This document shows, piece after piece, positions 1-11,212 of a stretch of DNA of 64,000 bases. Source of the DNA: Magicicada septendecula (Eukaryota; Arthropoda; Insecta; Hemiptera; Cicadidae). The stretch's first letter is position 1. Each line of letters opens with the position of its first letter. Below the pieces are notes generated by a model. That model saw only the letters and a program-made list of their open reading frames with translations. It was not told the DNA's origin and did not search any database. The DNA is taken from contig CM068372.1 in the NCBI GenBank assembly GCA_034769895.1, positions 374,623,258-374,687,257 on the forward strand, in the 5' to 3' direction. Both the position numbers and the translations under genes were made by a program.

Positions 1-1340
1 AAAACTCTGAGCAGCGTAGATTAGTTTAGTTTTGACTATGTAATATTTTAGGCGACATTTGGTTTAAAGAGATGTTAGAAAAAATCCAATAAATCGCAAG
101 AAAAAAGGTGAAATTTGTAGAAATTGGAAGCAAGATGTAGAAGAAGTCATAAGGACCAGAAAGTACGGTGTAAAGGTTGGGAAACACGAAAGTAGTTAAA
201 ATGAGAGGATATGAAAATGTTGTAGACTCCCCGCTATGTGTGTGTGTGTGTTTTATGCTATACAAACCATTTTGATTTATCATCAGGAATTTTCACTGTT
301 TGATAATGGAGCTCCAATGTATACAATGTGGGGTTTAACCCGAAGTCTGTCATTAAATCTGCGCGTGATAGAGGCATTCCGGTTCCATCGACGGTTATTA
401 GGGAGTTTTAAACTCAAACTTTTAAATCCATTATTATATTTGAAGCGATTTAGTTTTAAACCGGCCTCCTTAATTTGACACTGCCACTGTTGGAGAATGG
501 AGACTTTAGTGGAAACAATAATGAAGAAACGACATAAGCTGGTGCGGTACTAGTTGAAACGCCGAGGTTGGTGGAGGGTGTAGTGAAGATGAAGAACTGT
601 AGGGAAAGGCAGAAATTGGAGTAACTCAGGCAGATGGTTGAGAATGTGGGACGTCGTAGGATTTTAGAAGATGAAAACATTGGATTAGGATAAGTGAAGC
701 TGGGAGGATCGTATGATACCACTCAAGCGACTGACGATGTGGAAAGAGACTATTTATAGTACTGTTTATTTTTTGGGAAATTGTAATTTTTAGAGTTGGT
801 GTACTGTATGACCTATAGAACATCACAGTGAATTCCATCAGATGAGTTAATTCTTTTATTTTAAGTTAATATGCCTCACATCTGAGGGAGGACGTATTTG
901 AAACTTTAAAACCTAACAAAATCGATCACATTCTAAGTGATCTTGAAAAATATTAACAAGCAATTTTCTATATAAAGTCTATTTCTATATTCAAAACATT
1001 ATTTTATGGAAATTCATTTGTTTTTTTTTACAATAATAATAATAGTTCCGTTTTGTTCCCCCGAAGTAGTTTAGCAGAGGCGGAAGTTTGTAACTGTTTG
1101 GCAAACAAAGAAGTTATGTGTATGATGTTTAAACGTAACGATCGATGGCACGTGTACATTAACACAAGGCTTAGGACGGACAATTACCATCGTCATAATT
1201 TATCACACAACGTTTCGACCACTAAACTGTCTGTGGTCGTCTTCGGGTGCAAGTTGACCTAACACAAACTCAAGCCTACACGAGATTTGTTCACTAACAA
1301 GCGTGAACCGTCAGAAAAATTAATAAACCACCACCACCTA
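1..1340. other. No recognisable gene
   Basis: I see only short open frames without family motifs. There is a brief (GT)n run near 238-250. A hammerhead-like or Penelope-like motif near 1209-1250 is described among the findings. Confidence 0.4.
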
Positions 1341-1700
1341 CAAGGTTAAACGCAACTACAGAAAAACTCGCCATGTCATTCTGGGTCTACCACGTTTCCA
1401 TCTCCTATGCGAGTTCCTTCTATTGCCCCAGTTGAGGTGTGGTCATCCAGCCGTCACAACCATTGCCATTTTTTCTTCTTTATTTCCAATTCTACGGGTT
1501 TCTGGTTCGTCCTGTCCCGAGCGTAACGTTTGAGTTGACGTTTGACTGGCCGCCCACCGTACTTCCAGGACGGTCCTCAAGCATCGATTTATTAATGTCT
1601 GTAGCTTGTGAATCAGTCGCTTCCAAGTCTCACATCCGTACAACACAACAGACTTCACACAACCGCAGCTTGGTCTACTTCTTCAATTCATTGGACCTCC
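1340..1700 (-). pseudogene. LINE reverse transcriptase C-terminal relic
   Basis: The minus strand encodes VVLYGCETWKRLIHKLQTLI, then NRCLRTVLEVRW, and further on a RPRMTWR stretch. This is the usual tail of many LINE-encoded reverse transcriptases: the 'LYGCETW' segment after the palm and thumb, followed by a basic motif near the C terminus. Only the C-terminal part is left, and the frame is lost at both ends. The clade cannot be assigned from this fragment. It is not the same family as the relic at 1875-2442. Homologous-looking text may continue to about 1790. Confidence 0.6.
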
Positions 1701-1874
1701 ACACTAGACGAAGAGGGTTCTTTGGGTTTGTTGATCCGGTCCTCCGTTGCACCTTCATCTGGAGTAATGAAGGTTCAAGGTAACTGAGCTTGTTCAACAA
1801 GGAACATAACTCTCTATGCTCTTCATAAAGGTGTTAAAGGAAATATATCAAATAAGTGAATCACGGTAACACGC

Positions 1875-2442
1875 CTGGAACAAGTTAGCAATTTTGAATA
1901 CCTATGCTACAGTGTCTTGTAATGCATGCAAAGACGTTGTGAATAAGTTGCATAAGTTCAACCTTATGTGCGGGACAATTAGGCGAACCCTTATGTCAGC
2001 AAGTAAAGGAACACGCCTACAATTCTACAAGGTGACGGCTCTTCCCACACTTCTTTGTGGGTCTGAGAATTGGACTTTAACGAAAGACCAGGCCAGTCGC
2101 ATCCAAGCGGCTGAAATGAGATTTCTCAGGCACGTGGCAGGGTATACTCTCCATGAGCATAGAAGAAACACAGATATACGGCAGGGACTGAATATTATGA
2201 GTATACTCCACAGGATCGCCCAGTATCGGCTGAATTGGTGGGAACATCTTTGCCGAATGGATGACTGCCGCATCCCCAAACAACTATGGAACTATAAGCC
2301 GAGGGGACGGAGAGGTGTGGGACGTCCGAGGAAGCGCTGGAGTGACCAGCTTCAGGCTCCAGGCTATCTTTGCCTATTTGAGACCGGAACAAACCATCCT
2401 TGGTTTAATCCGTGAAGATGATGATAATGATGATGACTAACT
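1875..2442 (+). mobile_element. 5'-truncated LINE, family A, with target-site duplication
   Basis: This is the 3' end of a LINE encoding the reverse transcriptase C terminus. It ends in a GATGAT-type microsatellite tail (2415-2438). The segment shares nearly the same sequence with the copy at 62355-62900, which shows the element is dispersed. It is bounded by an imperfect 10-bp duplication, ggtaacacgc at 1865-1874 and ggtaacgcgc at 2443-2452, one mismatch. Truncation at the 5' end plus a duplication is the normal outcome of target-primed reverse transcription. Confidence 0.75.
1894..2415 (+). pseudogene. LINE family A reverse transcriptase C-terminal fragment (173 codons)
   Basis: The reading frame gives LLCGSENWTLTKDQASRIQA, then EMRFLRHVAGYTLHEHRRNT, then RLNWWEHLCRMDDCRIPKQL and a basic RGRRGVGRPRKRWSDQL ending. 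These are the conserved blocks after the catalytic palm of LINE reverse transcriptases. The catalytic FADD box is absent because the copy is 5'-truncated, so it cannot be active. The sibling at 62130-62795 still has FADDQ. Confidence 0.8.
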
Positions 2443-2452
2443 GGTAACGCGC

Positions 2453-3700
2453 ATTAGGTCTAATGATCGAAAGACAGATGATAATTGACCTATTATAAAT
2501 TTTAGTATACATTTTTAAAATGCAAATTATATTATACTTATTAAGTGGTAAGAGAGGCGGCAGTTTGCTTAGGTTAGATCTCACATAACAATCATAGATA
2601 CAATGCAATTATAAAAAGTTAGTGCACAGCTATTATTGAAGATGGGAGCGAGAGGTAAAAATGTCTTTAAATAATTGTGAGATAATCTTTAATTTATAAT
2701 CTTGTTTTGCTCATCCGTTGTTCCCTTCACCGATCCTTTCGCCAGTAAACGCGTTTTACACACACACGCGCGCGCGCGCGCACACACACATTTACACTCA
2801 CCAGCAAAATGACGTATTTTCCAACGGACAGCACCACAATCGACCGTGGTTACTGTTTCTGACCTATTTACACGTGTGTGTACTTAATTGTACTAAGTGA
2901 AAACGCTTTGTTCTGTAACTCAGTGAAGGGACTGAATGACTATTTTAATTGATAGCTTTTTCATTCTGATCGCACGTTGTGTTAGTTTCCTTCAGATCTG
3001 TATAGTAATGACGACAGTGTTATGAACTGGAAACCCTTTATACTTGTGACAAATTGAAACAGCCTAAGACAAGGTATAGGTAGGAAAGCACAAGAACGAA
3101 CGACCATGTAACGATCATGTTAAAACACATTACAAAAATAAATAAATATAAATAGTTCCTTCAGAAATTTGAAGAATCACGGCTTCAAATTTTAAGATAT
3201 TTCGACTTCCTATTCCTATATTTCAAAGTAATCCTCTAGAAAGGATTTTCCTCTTGCGCCTTAAGAATTCTCTTCTTGATCATTCTATTGAGAACAAATG
3301 TCTGAATATACAACTCGTCTTGTTTTAATCCCACAGAATATAAAGTCGGTATTTGTCCAACTTGATTAGAGTTAACCCATCCTGAAGTTACCTTGACTAG
3401 GCCCACTATGGGCCTAGTTACACTCTAGACCCAATTTTGGTTAAGCTTTCTATCAAACACAAATAACTCACATACACATTTATATTATTACAGTACGAAA
3501 TTAGTACATATCAATACCTTCATTTTAATATCACGTACGAGAATTTTTAGGAAGATTCAGGGTTTGAATGTATCTTGAACTGTTTTTGACATTCTATCCA
3601 GTGATTTTAATACTCTGTACCAGAAAGAATGCACGGTTACCTGAAAACACGTATCACGGAATCAGAATTTCGTCTTTACTGAGTTCGGTATTCTAATACC
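2453..3700. other. No recognisable gene; CA/CG microsatellite
   Basis: AT-rich sequence without motifs I can name. At about 2757-2790 there is a mixed (CA)n(CG)n(CA)n tract, alternating purine-pyrimidine throughout. Nothing else in this stretch is supported. Confidence 0.4.
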
Positions 3701-3719
3701 ATGTATGTGATTTAAAAAT

Positions 3720-4154
3720 ATGGGGGTTAAAGGTGGGTTACAGGTCTCGGAGGTTGTATAGGATGCCGATTACTATGCAACACTAAAACTCTGAGAAACG
3801 CCGACTGTTTCTGACGAAAGAGTCACAGGTTCCCGGAAGGGAACTCAGCTCTACCCACAAATCCTACTCTCACGTTCTCGAAGACGAAAGTCGCGTAGCC
3901 CCTGAGTACGTAATGTAGCAGACGAGAGAGGGTGAATGGCGAGTTCCCGGCGCCAGAAATCTGGGACCTATCGGCTAAGGGAAGGGAACCCTAACAGAAA
4001 AATCCTTGGTCCTCCAGGTTGTGGGTTGGGCAGTAGGCCGGTAACCTACCCCCGGAAAAAATACCATACCACGGAACCTTCAAGATGGTTACCTACAGAA
4101 GAGAATCGGGGGAAAAATTGAAGGAGACCAGGCTCCAACAAGGGCTGTAGTGCC

Positions 4155-4156
<2 letters not shown>
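3720..4156 (+). other. Possible LINE 5' leader fragment
   Basis: This block is richer in GC than its surroundings and holds a short frame at 3936-4121 (SSRRQKSGTYRLREGNP). Similar-looking leaders precede the endonuclease ORF of some animal LINEs, but that is from memory and not demonstrable here. No endonuclease domain follows; the block stops at a (GA)n array. It may be a LINE 5' fragment or another dispersed repeat. Confidence 0.3.

Positions 4157-4217
<61 letters not shown>
4157..4217. repeat. (GA)n microsatellite
   Basis: About 30 uninterrupted GA units directly following the GC-richer block. Confidence 0.95.
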
Positions 4218-4221
<4 letters not shown>

Positions 4222-4391
4222 TATAAATATAGCTAAATTGTTTTTTAGGATTTTGTCACGGTAGTAGTTTTATTTTAAATGCCACAGTAGTACCTTATTG
4301 AGAAAAATGCAGGACGGTTAAATAAAAAATGTAGCAGACCTGAAAAATTCAGTTTTTTCTTTCTCCTGTAAAATGTTGGTTTTGTCACATA

Positions 4392-5628
4392 CAAGGATTG
4401 TTCAATAAAAACACGTTTAGAGGGTGTAAAGCATTTTTTATTCAACGATTTTAAAAAAGTTTCCATTAACATTAAGGCATGAGTCCCACTGTTGCACTAG
4501 TCTGTAGATTCCCTGCTGGTAAAATTCTTGTGGAACCATTCGCTAACAGCAAACTCTACCTCACCGTCCTATTTAAACCGCCGTCCTTTTAGTGATTTCT
4601 TTAATGTGCTAAAAACATGATAATCGCACGAGGGCAAGTCGAGACTGTAAGGTGGATGTTGTAAGACTTCCGACTTCATACGACCAAGCAGATCTTGAAT
4701 CGTCTGGGCTACATGGGGTCGAGCATTATCATGCAGAAGAATTACACCATTTGTGAGCTTCCCGGGACGTTTATTCTTGATGCTGACCCATAAGCGTTTT
4801 AAGCTGTCTTCATGTCGCTCAGCGTTGATGTTGACACCAGGTTCTTTAAAAAATAAGAGCAGCACAACCTGATAATCAAAAAATACGGTCACCATTACTT
4901 TTCCTGCCGAAGTTTGGGACCGACATTTTTTCGCCTTCGGAGATTGTACATACTCCACTGCATACTCTGACTTTTGGATTCTGGTTCGTAGAATCACAAC
5001 AATGTGGTGTAGAAAGGCATTACCTTGTTGTTGATAGCGCATCAAATGCTGTAATGATAAGGCCGAACGCAAATGTTTCTGTTCATCAGTAAGCAGTCGT
5101 GGAATCCACTGAGCAGCAACTTTGTGGTTGCCAAAACTATGAATGTTGGAGTGAACAGTTCCCACCCTGATGTTCAACATTTGAGAAAGTTCTGTAACTT
5201 TGATGAGCCTATTTGCGCGTAAAGCAGTTTCCAGCTGTCTCACATTTTCATCTGATGTTGCAACACGTGCAGGTCCGGGACGGGCCAAATTTTTAGTGGA
5301 TTCTCTTCCTTGTCAAAATTTATTGCACCATTCAACCACTGCCATATGAGAATAACTATAGTCACCATACACAGCTTTCATTCTCGTATAAATTTCCATT
5401 GGCGGCCAAAAACTGAATAACGGCACGCAGATTATCTTTGGACGGATTTTCTATCATAGATGCCATTTTTCAACTCAGTCACAACGCTTAGAAAAGAGCA
5501 AACTGCAAATATTTTTGACAGACGCGTCACTAGTACTTAAACAGACAATATAAACAGATGAATTCCGTTACCATGGCGACTAAGTCGCGGCTGCGCAGAT
5601 CAAACGTGTTTCTATTCAACAATTCTCG
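4392..5628 (-). mobile_element. Mariner-family transposon, decayed, with TIRs and TA flanks
   Basis: The left end reads TA then caaggattgttcaataaaaa (4390 onward). The right end, on the opposite strand, reads TA then cgagaattgttgaatagaaa (ending at 5628-5630). The first 27 positions of the two ends match at 23. Both ends abut a TA dinucleotide, the target duplication of Tc1/mariner elements. The length, about 1.24 kb, is typical for mariner. The transposase runs on the minus strand and is broken. Confidence 0.85.
4410..5475 (-). pseudogene. Mariner transposase pseudogene
   Basis: It starts with a MASMIENPSKDNL-like N terminus near 5465. The longest open part, 4569-5288, carries VILLHDNARPHVAQTIQDLL (second catalytic Asp) and HPPYSLDLPSCDYHVFSTLK (third Asp, 34 residues later, the DD34D mariner signature). 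The C-terminal AVSEWFHKNFTSRESTD stretch is still readable in the next frame near 4500-4560. Breaks: a frameshift in the N-terminal helix-turn-helix region, a TGA after WCNKF near 5315, loss of the first catalytic block (expected GDE-W) near 4990, and a stop near 4570. It cannot make active transposase but might have been mobilised in trans. Confidence 0.85.
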
Positions 5629-5630
5629 TA

Positions 5631-6860
5631 CTTGGTATTACAGTGAAGGTGTCGATATCTCTTTTATTGCATTGCTTCAATATTGGATTATTGAATTGTA
5701 CATCCTTGCAACAATAAGGCAGTAATAAAATTATTCTTTCAGTAATGCATTGTTATAGCTTTCTCAATTTAACCAGTACACGTCTGTGTCAAAGCAATTG
5801 TTATCAATCGCAATTTATATTTTACCTTGCATTAGTGTAGTTACGTTGCTTAAATGTTTCTGCACGTCATTAAAAACAATGACTACATCTACAGCAGAAT
5901 GACGACGATACGACGGTTGGATACACTGAAGGTCATAAGCTGCCGCTTGACTGAATACTGTCAATTCTGATTGTGGGACTGTTTGTTGCAAATAGGGAGG
6001 ACGTGGACTCAAACCGGTAAACTCATCTTGCCGACGGTGCATCTGATTGGTGCACAGAGACATTGTCTGGAAATGCTGCACTTTTAAGAACACATTATCA
6101 CATCATAAGCTTCCAACTGTCGTGTTTTTGGCCGAGGCAGTATTACATGGTTGTACTGTTCCATTCCATTTGCACATTGTTATAATTTTATTAATTTACT
6201 GAACTATTACATGTATCAGAACTTTTATTTGTAACTAGACCTGTCGTAAGACAGTAACATACGTTCAAACCGATTTGGGTATAATTTTACATTCTGCTAA
6301 AACTTAAGGACACGGGTTGTAAAGGTCTGTACCATTTTAACTAAATAGAATTTTGTTCACACTTACATACACTTATTTTAAAAGCACGTCAAAGTATATT
6401 TATTAAACTTTTGTTTCTCCGATGGCTAAATACATAAAATATACTGTGAACGTACTTAAATGTATGTATTGATAAGAATAATTATGGTCGTTTTCAATGA
6501 AATTCTCCTTTACAAAATACCTAATTATCACTTCTTTTTCACTAACTGCTGCCTTAAGTTTAGGTTTGCCATAAGCCAACAAACACAATGAATAAGCCCA
6601 CCCTTAGTGCCGAACATGTTTCAGTACAAAGTTGTATGTATCTCAATATAAAAAAATTTGAACTTACCGGAAGTACCGTTTAATGTGTTGTCTATGTTCT
6701 TTATACACACGCACTTCTATTTTATTACACTACTCTTTCTTCATTTTTAGGTGCTTTTTTTATCCTGCTCTCTTTGTGTCTTTCCATAACACTCTTTATT
6801 TGCTCCAAGAATTCTTATTTTATCAAACGTTTTGAAGCATAGAATGGTTCATGTAAAGTA
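5631..6860. other. No recognisable gene; one unassigned open frame
   Basis: The minus-strand frame 5815-6093 (92 codons, His/Gln/Pro-rich start) has no family I recognise. Its last codons run into AAGGTAAAAT, which could be read as a splice donor, but nothing else supports a gene. The rest is AT-rich sequence without motifs. Confidence 0.3.
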
Positions 6861-6869
6861 GTCTTCAAG

Positions 6870-7400
6870 ATATGATGGACAGATTGGTAAAAATGTGAAG
6901 CAACTGTGCAATGGAAATCAATACAGACAAGTCAAAAGTGATGGGAATGTCAAGGAAGGAAGAACGATTCGTAGCGGTTATTAGAATCGTTGAAAGAATC
7001 AATGGACCAGAAAATATTGATCAGTTCAAGTATTTAGGAAGCTTAGAAAGTCTGCTGCACCAGGAAGGGATGGGTATTGCACCAGGGAAATTAGCTCACA
7101 AATTCCAGTCCGAGACTCTATTCACTACGAAGAGATTATGTTGACCAGCAATTTGAGCTTTGGTTTGCAAAACAAACTGGCGAAGTGTTGCATTTTGAAC
7201 CATGCTCTATGCGCACACTGATAACCAAACATACACACTGATATAAATAAGAGGAGAAATACCTTAAAAGCTAGTGGACGAAAAGACGTCAGTCCTGAAT
7301 AGGCCTACAGTTCGCCAAGGACGGACACAGTATAAGAAGAAATTGCCAGTCGCTTCAAGATATCATAGAGGGAAGTCGAAAGAGACTTCAGGGCTTAGAA
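6870..7400 (+). pseudogene. LINE reverse transcriptase relic
   Basis: The frame at 6911-7144 reads MEINTDKSKVMGMSRKEE and then NIDQFKYLGSLES. This matches the segment just after the catalytic FADD box of LINE reverse transcriptases (thumb region, K-(S/N)-K-V...YLG). Downstream the frame decays, and the relic ends near a basic GLRRRNEEE stretch that leads into (AAT)n and (GAA)n. Too short to place in a clade. Confidence 0.55.
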
Positions 7401-7414
7401 GAAGAAACGAAGAG

Positions 7415-7417
<3 letters not shown>

Positions 7418-7452
<35 letters not shown>

Positions 7453-7547
7453 TGAAGAAGAAGAAGAAGAAGAAGAAGAAGAAGAAGAAGAAGAAGAAGA
7501 AGAAGAAGAAGAAGAAGAAGAAGAAGAAGAAGAAGAAGAAGAAGAAA
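7418..7547. repeat. (AAT)n followed by (GAA)n microsatellite
   Basis: About 11 AAT units (7419-7452) are followed by about 31 GAA units (7454-7547). They lie directly after the LINE relic and may be its expanded tail; that link is inference. Confidence 0.9.
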
Positions 7548-7707
7548 TTTATTTATAGACGAGGGAGGAATAACAATTTTAATAAGACCAAACTTCTGAT
7601 CTGTTGCGTAAAGATTATCAAAAATTATTTCTGACAGTTGGACGAGACATGGATGGTATTAGGCCTACACAACTGTAGTGGAAAGAATTAAGTTTATTTG
7701 TGTTTAA

Positions 7708-8020
7708 ATTAATATTTTCGGGCGGCTCAGTAGACCGGTGGGTATGGCACCTGGCTACTAATCTAGAGGCCCTGGGTTCGATTCCCGGGCCCGCACCATA
7801 AAATCAAGGTGCGCTTTTCAGCCCCCAGGTCGACTCAGCCTGTTGAAAATGAGTACCTTGGATGACATCCTGGGGATAATACTGGGAGGCTGAAGCGAAG
7901 TGCTGGCCACACTGCCTTCCTTGTATGCTGTACGGCTCACATAAGGCAGCCTACCCTGCTTTCTCCTAAGCTACTTCGGTGGTATGCATGGGAGCCATTG
8001 TTATTATTATTAATATTTTC
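7708..8020 (+). mobile_element. tRNA-derived SINE copy 1 with perfect 12-bp duplication
   Basis: The element body is 7720-8008. It has a tRNA-like head (7721-7798) with an exact RNA polymerase III box B, GGTTCGATTCC, near 7770, ending in a CCA-like gcacca. An unrelated body of about 190 bp follows, then a short (TTA)n tail. The target duplication attaatattttc is perfect: 7708-7719 and 8009-8020. The same unit recurs at 16114-16422. Box A is only weakly conserved. Transcription by Pol III and mobilisation by a partner LINE are the general SINE mechanism; no partner can be shown here. Confidence 0.85.
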
Positions 8021-8164
8021 CTTATGCCTCTTTCTGATTCCTTAAACGTTATTTTCTGCTATTGCCACTGTCCATTTTCTTTGCCTCGTCCATATTCAAT
8101 CCATCCTGCGACCGAGACATCCTACTAGGTGGTTTGTTCATAAAAAATAAAAAATAATTTATAT

Positions 8165-8620
8165 AAAAACAAGAAATTTTAAGAGAAACAAAGGCGAATG
8201 TATTTAAAACAGTCGCTCATCCTATTTGTACATTTGGATGTTGCATCATGGGAGTTGGGTAAAAGCCATGAAAGCAAAATACAGGGTGTGGAAACAAGGC
8301 GTCTGAGAAAAGCCGTAGGATGTATGAAGAAGGAAGGAAGGAGAAATGTGGACATTAGAAAAGATAAACTGCAATTTTCAAAGTAAGAAACACATTTGAG
8401 CCTGTGGGGATATCTACAGCATATGCAAAAGACGATAAATTAAAAAAATTTTGGAAGCAAAAATTGAAAGAATAAGAAGGGGGGGGGTCCGAGACCAAGT
8501 AATTGCAAAAACGTAAAAACTTGAGAATGAAATGGATAACGTGATGTAAAACAAAGAAACTGGCAGAGAAGAGGAAAACCGGTGAAAGAAATATGTGCTT
8601 GAAATATAGAGTCGTTTATT
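8165..8620 (+). pseudogene. LINE reverse transcriptase C-terminal relic
   Basis: The frame at 8198-8386 reads KIQGVETRRLRKAVGCMKKE then GRRNVDIRKDKLQ, equivalent to the 'M-RFLR-V-G...RRNTDIR' block seen intact in family A. Following sequence shows decayed WLQHMQRM-like text. No catalytic region is left. Confidence 0.6.
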
Positions 8621-9349
8621 TGAATTTAAGTTGTACAGAAGTGATTAATAGAACTTGTGTTTGTTTAAATCAATTGTGATTTAGTTTGATATTCCACACA
8701 GATGATCATTAGCTTTCATGTAAAAATATTTTTAAACTTTGAAAAAAATTGTGAACAGTATCAGTCCTGGTTTAAGATATGTTATTAACATTTAAAGTGA
8801 TACAATTATATCATTTGAATATACTCTACTAATTTTCATCATTGTTTGTACACTGAAGTGTAGAGGGGAGACATGTCATTGTTTTGGTCGGCACAAAAAA
8901 ATATTGAGTGAAATAAAATTGAGGTAAACTATTTTATAAAATTTACACGTTTTCTTCCTCTCTGTAACCGTTGTAGATGGGGAAAATTTGTTTTTTTTTT
9001 TTAATTAAATAAGGAAAACTGGAATATTGACATATGCGATTGGCATCCTCTATCTGTTGGGACGTTGTAGACAACGGATCTCCTCGTGGTAAGCGAGGTG
9101 AAACTTATGTAATAAGGAATTGTAACGAGTCGATGAAATGAAAGCGTCATTGTCAGTTTTGCTACTAATAAATGGCGAAATTGTCCTAGCTTAAGCTCTA
9201 CTACCACTCTTTGCATATGGATTCGGAACACATACTCGACATGAAGGTTTTATTCTAAATTAACACATTGTGTTATTGTCAAAGTGGAAACACCATTCAT
9301 ATTAGGAATAAGTATGAATAAATAACTAACAATATACACTTAAATAATT
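8621..9349. other. No recognisable gene
   Basis: AT-rich, with short poly(T) and poly(A) runs. No motifs identified. Confidence 0.4.
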
Positions 9350-10507
9350 AGTGTATTCAGTGCCGAATATATCACTAGGCCGACTAGGCCGCGGCCTAGG
9401 CCTCAGAGGTGCCGCAAGCTACAGATTTTTTTTTTAACAGAAGTATTTTTATAAAAGATCCAGACAGTTGCTATGGTATGGTCACGTAATGAGGATGGAG
9501 AAAAGCGATGGCCAAAGAAAGCATTGACTTACACACCATAAAACAGGAGAACAATAGGAAGACTGACAACATAATGGAGAACAGGAGTTAGGAAAAGCAT
9601 GAGAGATCGAGCTATTGAAGATGATGACTGGAAGGATCGGGAGAAATGGCGAACAAAATGCGGGATGCGGCATAGACTGTAGGACCCCCGCTAATAATAG
9701 TAAATTTTTATAAAAGTAGGAGGCACTTTGTTTTATTTAAGTATGATATTTTGAAATTAAGTGATCAATTTTTATTAATAATACAAATGGAAGACAGTTC
9801 TTATTTAAATATTGGGCGCTTATTTTTAAGACGTTTGCATCCTTGAAAATCCTTGATTCTGCGCATGCCAATTTTGACTGTCCGCTATATTGCCCCCGAA
9901 TTTACATTTATAAGCTTTTAATAAAGGTTTGTACATATAAACTACTAATAACTGAAAAAAGTGTGTTTATATCTTTTTATAAAATATAAAAACGTAGCGT
10001 ACGTTATTTAAAAACGATTCTTTATAGTTTTCTTTTTAAAATTTATAAATTTTCCCGCAACATTTTTTTGTGTATACTTTCCCTGACATTAAGTCCATTA
10101 AGCTACGTAGTCACTGAATATTAATTTACCATTAGCTTGTTGTATCTTTAGTCAAAGAATACAAAAAATCTAGACCTAATTTTTAATTAATTTTATAAAA
10201 ATTATAAGAAAAAAATTAATGTGTTATACCTAGACAATAAAAAAGAAATTTTTTATGTTAAATTTCTGAATAAGCATAGTTAAGTTACTCTACTTGAAAT
10301 AAATGAATTTACTCAATTCTTTTGCATGGTTATTAATATTTTGAAAAAGTTTGATAGGCCTACTGTTTTTAAATTTGATAGTGTTAATCTGACATCAAAT
10401 TACCTCCACAGTACAATATATTACTTCAAAGTCACAGCCAAGGGGGGGGGCGCTCAGAAAACTTGGCCTAGGGGCTCAAAAATCTTAAATCCGGCTCTGG
10501 TTGTATT
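9350..10507. mobile_element. Non-autonomous hAT-like element
   Basis: The element is 9358-10499 (1.14 kb). The left end starts cagtgccgaat; the right end, read on the opposite strand, starts cagagccggat, the hAT-type terminal form. The flanking 8-mers are agtgtatt (9350-9357) and gttgtatt (10500-10507), 6 of 8 identical, the duplication length of hAT elements. GC-rich GGCCTAGG-type text lies just inside both ends. No transposase is present, but a LINE 3' fragment sits inside it (9460-9700). The family call rests on ends and duplication only. Confidence 0.6.
9460..9700 (+). pseudogene. LINE 3'-terminal relic inside the hAT-like element
   Basis: The plus strand reads WYGHVMRMEKSD, then VRKSMRDRAIEDDDWKDREK and WRTKCGMRHRL followed by a stop. 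This is the conserved C-terminal tail of a LINE reverse transcriptase ('GHV-RM ... DR..W..R'). Only about 80 codons are left. Confidence 0.65.
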
Positions 10508-11150
10508 TTGATTCAATTACAGACACTACCGGCAGTCGTTATTGGATGATTTCAGTCACGGATAATCGTATACAATCTTCCGCCATTTCTACTCATTCGG
10601 AGTTTTGTGGTGGCGTGTATCTAAAGATGGCAGTGAACAGCTGTTAGGCGAGAAAGTCTGACCATGGTAATCAGGATCGAATTTGGGATCCACGCAGTTC
10701 GAAGCGCGCATTGTTTCTCCTGCCGTTACGAGAACTGTTTCAACTTCTGAAACTAAATTGTCACTTATGTTATAGTTTGGTTTTATTGTGTATTTACTTT
10801 ACTACATAAATCATGAAAACATTCGTTAAAGATTTATGAAAGCATGTCGTAACAATATTTTGGCAATAAGTTGTTAAAAACTTTTATTAAAAAGTAAACA
10901 AAAATTATGCGTTTTTAGTAGAATAGGAAATTTTATCATAATATTACGTGTTGAGTAATACACGCAGCAGGAAAGTTGGATTTTGAACAAGTTTTAGCGG
11001 AAATGACACGCGCAGCATTGGTTTCAGACACAGCTTTCTATCAGCTGTTTATACTCACAAGGGTAAGTAAGTGTTTACGAAAAGACCGGTATCAAAATAC
11101 TTCATTAATCATTACCTCATTATTGTGTGTGTGTATGTGTGAGAGCGTAC
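10500..11150. other. No recognisable gene
   Basis: AT-rich between about 10750 and 11000. Nothing assignable to a family. Confidence 0.4.
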
Positions 11151-11158
11151 AATACTGC

Positions 11159-11212
<54 letters not shown>

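Noticed and set aside
4275..4472. Separate 65-codon gene
   Set aside because: Its first codons are the extreme C terminus of the decayed mariner transposase, and the rest runs past the element end.
7452..7634. Poly-Lys open frame
   Set aside because: It is a translated (GAA)n microsatellite. The same applies to poly-Lys, poly-Glu, poly-Arg, poly-Phe, poly-Leu and poly-Ser frames at 11120-11542, 26526-26770, 28620-28996 and 56070-56381.
7721..7798. Functional tRNA gene
   Set aside because: The head is followed by a SINE body and tail, is flanked by a target duplication, recurs in a second copy and has no convincing acceptor stem or clear anticodon.
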